From contig NC_061125.1 in NCBI RefSeq assembly GCF_905220365.1, forward strand, positions 10,495,831 through 10,559,830: a stretch of 64,000 nucleotides of DNA. Direction: 5' to 3'. Both the position numbers and the translations under genes were made by a program. The DNA is from Vanessa cardui (taxonomy: Eukaryota; Arthropoda; Insecta; Lepidoptera; Nymphalidae). The notes below the pieces were generated by a model. The model was not told the origin of the DNA. It ran no database searches and saw only the letters and a program-made list of their open reading frames with translations. Of the stretch, positions 58,005 through 64,000 are shown one piece after another (within the stretch, counting starts at the first letter, position 1; the number at the start of each line of letters is the position of its first letter).

Positions 58005-58914
58005 CTTCTGTACCAGTAATCGCACTTGCTTGGCAGACACACCTTTTTAACTGCAACACCAAATAAGTGGATTGAATTCAGTAAAAATATAAAATTAAAG
58101 TTATAACAAAACTTAAAATAATATGTATCTTATTCAAGAAGGCTTTTGACACATTTCGAAGTTTATATCAAAATTAAAAAAAAAACTAAAAGAATTAGCA
58201 ATTTTTTGCCAGCGGTACAGTGAGTACTCACTTCAAATACACATTAATTCAATTCAGAGTCCTAATAAGCTTCAATAATTCATAATTGAAGTCAAAGTCG
58301 CATTTAATTTTCACTAATTTCACGATCATTTTCTGTGGTGTGGTTCAACTTTGTTTTAACAAAATAGCTCTAGTCCCTGATATAAAATACGATTGTATTA
58401 CGAGAGACTCACGTTGAGTGAAATATTAATTTTTTTTTTTTTAATAAAGTTTATTTTTATTTAATTTTAATAAATAAATCGTGCAAGAAAGAATACTGCA
58501 GTATTTCCTCTGACATTGAAAGAAAACTCGAACTGGTTTTGTCTAAGAGTTTACAAATGAATTAATTTTTCAAACAACTTGTTTTATATTTGTTATCTGG
58601 AGTTAATCTAGTCCAGTCCCTGTTCAACGCGAAGATATTTTGTAGAGTTTTTATAAAGATCTTATATATAATCAAATGTTGTTGTTTTATTAATTTATTT
58701 ATTTTGATAAACGAATTTTTTTATATAAATATCCAATATAAAACGAACCTAATTAAAAATTTTTATTCTCTATTAATAGGATTTCTACGAAATGTTTTGA
58801 GTTTTTGTTCCCTCGAGTATGGTTTACCTATCTCAGTTTGTAATTATTAAACTAATTTAGTAAAAAAATAAAAGCCGCCACCTTCTTCACAATCACTTAG
58901 TAACTTGTGTATAA
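58005..58914. other. Unique AT-rich DNA
   Basis: The plus-strand ORF at 58590-58850 (86 codons) is rich in Ile, Phe, Leu and Asn, as expected from AT-rich DNA; no domain. A T11 run lies near 58431-58441. Confidence 0.4.
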
Positions 58915-59070
58915 CGTAGTAGGGCTTTGTGCAAATACTTATAACTTATTTTACCACTAAATGCAACAACTTAATATATTTGTGGTCGACTTTGAGTGAA
59001 GAAGCTCCCCAGGATGGTGGCGCATTTGCCATATAAGGATTGTTTAATGTTTTTCTGTGTTTATGGGCGT
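58915..59070 (+). mobile_element. Repeat B 5' part, degraded
   Basis: It reads cgtagtagggctttgtgcaa, ttaccactaaatgcaacaac, gaagctccccaggatggtgg and cgcatttgccatataaggat, matching repeat B in order. Confidence 0.5.
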
Positions 59071-60444
59071 TAAGTAATTCCCAAAAACATTTTGAAAGTA
59101 ATAATCGTGTATACCGGTTTTTTTCATTAATATATTACAATATTTCGTATAATATCTTTAAAACAATTAACTGGTTCAAATAACAAAGTATTATCACAAA
59201 GAGAACGCTTTAAATTAAAATGTTAACTATTTTTATAAGGGTAATTAATCTACGGGCCTTTTTTACATTTCTATTTTGAATATACTTTTTTCTTCGTCTA
59301 TACGAGACAAAGAAAAAAATTAAATGTATACGAGATCGACTTTTTTTTTGACGTTTTATATTGAAATCTTTTATGCCTAACATTCCTGTAAATTGAATGT
59401 ATCACATTGTATAATAACCTTAGTATTAATGAATTAAAGGCAAAAACATAATTATTATGTCAAAGACTTTCCTACACGATATGATATGATAAATAAATAA
59501 CTAAAGATGGTGAAATTATGAATAAAAGATTTCACGGAAATTTGTGATTTTTTTAATTTAGAAAAATGGAAATCGATCTTGAGGCTTTTTTATATAAGTA
59601 AAGAAACCATTTTCCAATGTTTTCCTAAGGCATATAAGGTATCCCATCGAATACGCAGCTAGTGACCACATAAATATAGATTTTTGTTGTTGACTTTTAT
59701 TATTTTCCCTTTAATATACTAATCGTGCTGTGAATGTGAATGAATGTGAATTTAATCTATATGAATAAATAATTATTTACACTGACATTAATTAAACAGT
59801 TTAAGTCAAATATATACCTTTAGCAATATTGCAAGATTATCCTCTATTTCTAATATATAATGTATATGTTGTGTTGTATATCATTAAAATTGTTAAATAT
59901 ATTCTCTTTTAGTCATCATTGATTTAAGATTTGAGAGAAAAAGATAGCATTACTTATCTCATGAAATAAACGAAGTTTTAAGGTAAAGTATATATATTCA
60001 AGTTTATGTACAAAAAAAGGTCACTTTTTTGCTCATCTACCTCGATAGCGATAAAAATACATTTGAAATTTGATTTACAAATGTCGACACTACGACAAAT
60101 AATTTGGACGGAGGGTCTTGATTAAATGAGAAATAATTGCTTGGCGATCCACTCAGACATTTAAATCGTGATCTTTTTACAATCCCCGCTCGTATTGAAA
60201 GCGATTTTATAATTGATCGCATGTAAATATTAAAGTTACTTGACTTTTCGACAAAGGAATTATTTATTGTTTTCTTTGAGTGTTTTTTTAAATCTCTACA
60301 TTAGAAGATATAACGAATACCTTCATTGTTTTATTAATTATTTTCACCATTAAAATATCCTCAGCTTTCAGCTTCAGTTTCAGAGCAACATTAACATTCA
60401 ACATTCAAAAATATGAGAAATTCCAGTATGACAATCTAATATGG
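59071..60444. other. Unique DNA with block at 60050-60240
   Basis: Block: atgtcgacactacgacaaat, tttggacggagggtcttg and cccgctcgtattgaaagcga. The minus-strand ORF inside has no domain. A tttcttcgtct-atacg-agacaaagaaa stem lies at 59285-59319. Confidence 0.3.
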
Positions 60445-60670
60445 TTTCCTTGGTCGAGTGGTGTGTGCACCGGTTTTCATGGGTACGCCACTCCAAGGTC
60501 ACGGGTTCGATTCCAGGCCTTTTCGATGTAGATTATTATTAGTTTTCTATGTTGTCTTTGGTCTGGATGTTTGTGGTACCATCGTTACTCCTGATTTTCC
60601 ATAACACAATTGCTTTAGCTACTTACAATCGGATCAGAGTAATGTATGTGATGTTGTCTCATATTTATAT
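60445..60670 (+). mobile_element. SINE-2, fuller copy
   Basis: It has an A box tggtcgagtgg (60451-60461), ttttcatgggtacgccactc and a B box ggttcgattcc (60504-60514). These are followed by gatgtagattattattagtt, ttctatgttgtctttggtct, gtggtaccatcgttactcct, ttagctacttacaatcggat and tgatgttgtctcatatttat, then an A-rich end. Pol III-type SINE; not a functional tRNA. Confidence 0.75.
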
Positions 60671-60760
60671 TTAAAAAAAATCTGCCATATGTGTATCCAC
60701 CGACCCTCATTGAAACAATGTGATGGAATAAGTTCCAGATGTATTCCATACAAGGACAGG
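60671..60760 (+). mobile_element. SINE-A tail piece joined to SINE-2
   Basis: aatctgccatatgtgtatcc, accgaccctcattgaaacaa and tgtgatggaataagttccag match the 3' half of SINE-A and start right after the A-rich end of SINE-2. Confidence 0.6.
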
Positions 60761-61375
60761 ACGTCTTGGCACAGATATAAAATATTGATACTGTACTATA
60801 TTATCATATGTATATTACAGAAAAAAAATTGTATATCATAGTTTTCCTTTAAAATATGGTAACACACTAAAATATATATTAGATTTTAATTTAACATGGT
60901 TATTTTTATTGTTACAATTATTTTATACGGTATATTTACCATGTTTATACCATGTATATTTAGACATTATCTAAGAAAGTCTTGTTCACGAGACTCAATC
61001 TATATTGTGTAATAATATTGAGAAGATGTGGATACCGGTGTGAATTTAGTTATATATTAATATATTTTTGAAAGTTAATTCTTTAATAAACGATGTTTCT
61101 CTACAGTCGTTCCGAGTCTTAATTAAGGACAACTTTTTCCTTGCGGCCTCTAGCAAGAATTTAATTACGCATTTTACGCCTTGATTAAACGCAGCATCTT
61201 AATAAATAAACGTCAGTGAGGTTTTTTTATCTCATTTTACAACATTGTAACGTTCATATTTAGGATAAAAAAACATTTATTATTCTACGATATAAAGTAT
61301 ATCCAGATCTCTGTAAAATTGTTAGGACTGATTGTTTAAAATATATCTACATCATGTATTAAAAAATAATAAATA
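60761..61375. other. Unique AT-rich DNA with block at 61110-61225
   Basis: Block: ccttgcggcctctagcaaga and attacgcattttacgccttg. No ORF. Confidence 0.3.
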
Positions 61376-61650
61376 AGAGATTATGGCCCAGTGGTTAGAA
61401 CGCGTGCATCTTAACTGATGATTTCTGGTTCAAACCCAGGCAAGCACCACTATATATATGTGCTTATTTTGTGTTTATAATTCATCTCGTGCTCAGCGGT
61501 GAAGGAAAACATCGTGAGGAAACGTGCATGTCTCTAATTTCATCGAAATTCTGCCACATGTGCATTTCATCAACGTGGTAGAATATGTTCCAAACCGTCT
61601 CCTTAATGGGAGAGGAGGCTTTAGTCCAGCAGTAGGAAATTTACAGACAG
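61376..61650 (+). mobile_element. SINE-A, full length
   Basis: It reads agagattatggcccagtggt, tagaacgcgtgcatcttaac, tggttcaaacccaggcaagc, ctcgtgctcagcggtgaagg, aaaacatcgtgaggaaacgt and cttaatgggagaggaggctt. A short deletion falls in the accaacccgcattgg region. The tail is cagtttctttacttt rather than (GTT)n. Confidence 0.85.
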
Positions 61651-64000
61651 TTTCTTTACTTTCATTATGTTAGGTTAGTATGTTCATAATTTAACTAAAA
61701 TTGACCTGTTATATTAAAAACAATGTACAACGTTCATATATTTTCGACGAACTACAATCTGGCTCAATTAATAGTAATAAACGAATGATCCTTACAAATA
61801 AAGTATTAAAATATATTATGTACATTGTACATATGTAAGCAACAATTAGCAACAAAAATACAAACTTGTAATATTATATAAGACTGCAAGATGAAGATAT
61901 GAAGTCTTTATAGCTTACACTTTTACGATTTTAATCTAAGCACAAAATTCTCCGTGTGGATTTATTTGAACTTACCTCGGTACAAATTAATTTTCTAAAG
62001 TGTCTTTTACAGCCCCGTAAACTTAGCGAACAAAATGAGTGAATAATCATACGGTGGGCGACTTTTGTATCGTTATCATTTCATTGCACTCTGACCCTTA
62101 TGTAAATTGGTTTTAAGAGTCAATAAAGTATGCTCGGTTTAATCTTTACTACTTTTTTTAACAAAGATACGAGTCAATTTTGATTTAGTACGTGATATTG
62201 AATTTGATAAAGATTTTAATTTTTTGTTACAAAATTTTCTTCTCATATTACAACTATGAAACTTCTAAACAATATAATCAAAGCCAAAATGAAACTAAGT
62301 AACTTTACGGATAAAATATTCACATTTTAATTCAAGTGTACTATACTAGTGTATTTTACATATTTTTTTTATAATAACATTTATACAGAATATTATACGC
62401 ACAGAGAAATACTACAGACATATTACAATATAATACAGGGACGGTCTTATGGGTAATTAACTACTTCTTCCAGACAACTTAATCAAAAGGGAGAATTTAC
62501 AATACAATTTCTTTAGACGTAAAATAATAAGACTTACAAATATACACTGAGTAACACAAATACTTATACATACTCATTTTTGTATAAATAATCGCGATAG
62601 TATTACTGCACTTAATTATTCTCTAACAGTAATAATTATAGTTATGAAATAATTCCAATTTCTATAAGTCTCTCGTTTGCATGCATTTTTACTTTCATTG
62701 ATAAATATTTTATCTCAATAAATATATTACTCAATTTATACATAGTATTTGGAGTGTCGCTAGTAATTTTTAATTCGCAGCTTTTTTAAATGTTAATAAG
62801 TAAAAAATACTTTATTTAATTTCATGTGTCGATTTTAATTCTGAAACATCTATATTTAAAAAATTCACTAGTAAAACTGAATTTTTCTTATCCTTACCAT
62901 GGAAAACAATTTTTTGAAATGAGAAATTGCTGGACATTTCCCGTTCCTTTTATTTCCAAATATTATACGAACTATTTTTTTTAATGTTCCAAACAAATTA
63001 TCCTAAATTATAATGACATATTCTACACAGGAGACTCGGGTATATTGTATGGTAAATAAAAGAGTTTTTATAGCAATTTTCACGGTGAGCTGGTTTCCAG
63101 TAAAGGGTATAAAGGATATTGAACGCTCCGCCTGTCCCGGCCCTAATCGCTTACACGGTTAATTATGCACGAGTAAATCTATGCTCTAGTCATACTCATA
63201 TGAAAAGATAACATCTTAACTCTCCTTGTATTCTAAATCTATGTATATAAAGCACACACACAAAACCCTATTGAAACACCGTTAATACATAATTTAATTA
63301 ATAATTATATTCTCTAAATTCAGTACAGAGTAAATATATACATTACAGTGTACATTGGTAGAATGTTGTGTGATCATTAAATTACCTTGAAATGAACTTC
63401 AAATTTATCAACTTCTATTTAGATTGTTAAATGCCGTGTTATATTCTTAATACCATACAAACATATAATTAAAGTAATTGTGACGTCAGTCAGCGACATC
63501 TTGTATGTTGTTGGAATATTGACTTTTTAAAATATTAAATATTATTTTTAAAAAACATATTCTTGAATACATATAATAAATAAAAGCAAGGATTACTAGT
63601 AAAGCCAAAGTTAAGCTCTTTATATTCAGGATAGATTATCGAGGGTCACGCAAAATCGGGAAATTAATTATGAGAAATACATTAGCTGGATTATGTGGGA
63701 CTCAATGCTAATTTAAATGGGTCGACACTGGCGTAAAATAACGTTTTACGGCATATCTGACCCTAATTCTTTTACCTCTTATGTGTCAGCCACTTAAAAC
63801 TTTAACGAAATCCGCCATCCCTATAGTTTTAATTAGCTGTTCTAAATTTAAATTTACATAACATAAAGTTTGTTAGTGTAGTATATTTTCACAATAAACA
63901 GACCGCCGATTAATATAAAGCTTATGGTAAGTGTGGAATTATAAATTAAACGCAAAAACAAGTAATATAATATAATAATTGACGTATAGTTGCAGCAAAG
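61651..64000. other. Unique AT-rich DNA with GC-richer blocks
   Basis: Blocks at 62010-62130 (cagccccgtaaacttagcga), 63080-63180 (ctccgcctgtcccggcccta, cacggttaattatgcacg) and 63700-63790 (cgtaaaa-taacg-ttttacg palindrome at 63732-63750). None has an ORF or a repeat match. Candidate conserved regulatory DNA by composition only. Confidence 0.3.

Noticed and set aside
58590..58850. 86-codon Ile/Phe-rich ORF as a membrane protein
   Set aside because: Hydrophobicity follows from AT-rich codons (ATT, TTT, TTA); there is no motif and no coding-like bias.
60445..60520. Possible functional tRNA gene
   Set aside because: A and B boxes are good, but the acceptor and anticodon arms do not pair and a SINE body with an A-rich tail follows; the same unit recurs at 12305-12460.

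Overview
This is an AT-rich, intron- or intergenic-type window from an insect nuclear genome, almost certainly a butterfly or moth. The assignment rests on its repeats. There are many copies of a tRNA-derived SINE whose head reads gagatggcccagtggttaga and whose tail is a (GTT)n run; this matches the Metulj-type SINEs known from nymphalid butterflies. There are also several lepidopteran non-LTR retrotransposon tails and one mariner DNA transposon. I found no complete host protein gene, rRNA, genuine tRNA gene, CRISPR array or bacterial-style operon in 64 kb. Most ORFs of 60-120 codons are chance ORFs or lie inside repeats.

Layout. 1-5 kb: a perfect 153-bp inverted repeat (arms 1093-1245 and 1326-1478) inside a repeat ending near 1962, then a LINE 3' end (2670-3152) and a second LINE 3' end with a poly-A tail (about 3340-3626). 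5-15 kb: a SINE-rich stretch with a head-to-head SINE pair (6531-6830 and 6921-7216), a MITE-like element with 52-bp terminal inverted repeats (11089-11398) and a second tRNA-derived SINE family (12305-12460). 15-27 kb: sparse, mostly unique AT-rich DNA with degraded retroelement pieces. 27252-28535: a near-complete mariner with TA target duplications, whose 341-codon transposase is broken by one TAG. 29-42 kb: LINE remnants, a SINE with a perfect 13-bp target-site duplication (32189-32503) and several GC-richer unique blocks. 42-50 kb: a 56-base T run in an interspersed repeat, two copies of another repeat 1 kb apart, a LINE tail, and a SINE nested in another LINE tail. 50-53 kb: a minus-strand coding-like patch at 51928-52315 that I could not identify. 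53-64 kb: further repeat copies, a perfect 19-bp hairpin and unique blocks of raised GC.

Repeat families, labelled for this report. SINE-A: Metulj-like. SINE-2: a second tRNA-derived family. LINE-C: a CR1/Jockey-like tail with recognisable reverse-transcriptase C-terminal residues. LINE-D: a LINE whose ORF2 C-terminus carries an RYDMGTFKKR motif. Repeat B: about 290 bp, poly-A tailed, with a 3' end resembling that of LINE-D. Repeats E, F, G, H and I: interspersed repeats I could not classify. The only element that looks close to autonomous is the mariner, and it is one nonsense codon short of an open transposase. GC-rich blocks are flagged as candidate conserved or regulatory DNA from composition alone; conservation cannot be judged from one sequence.
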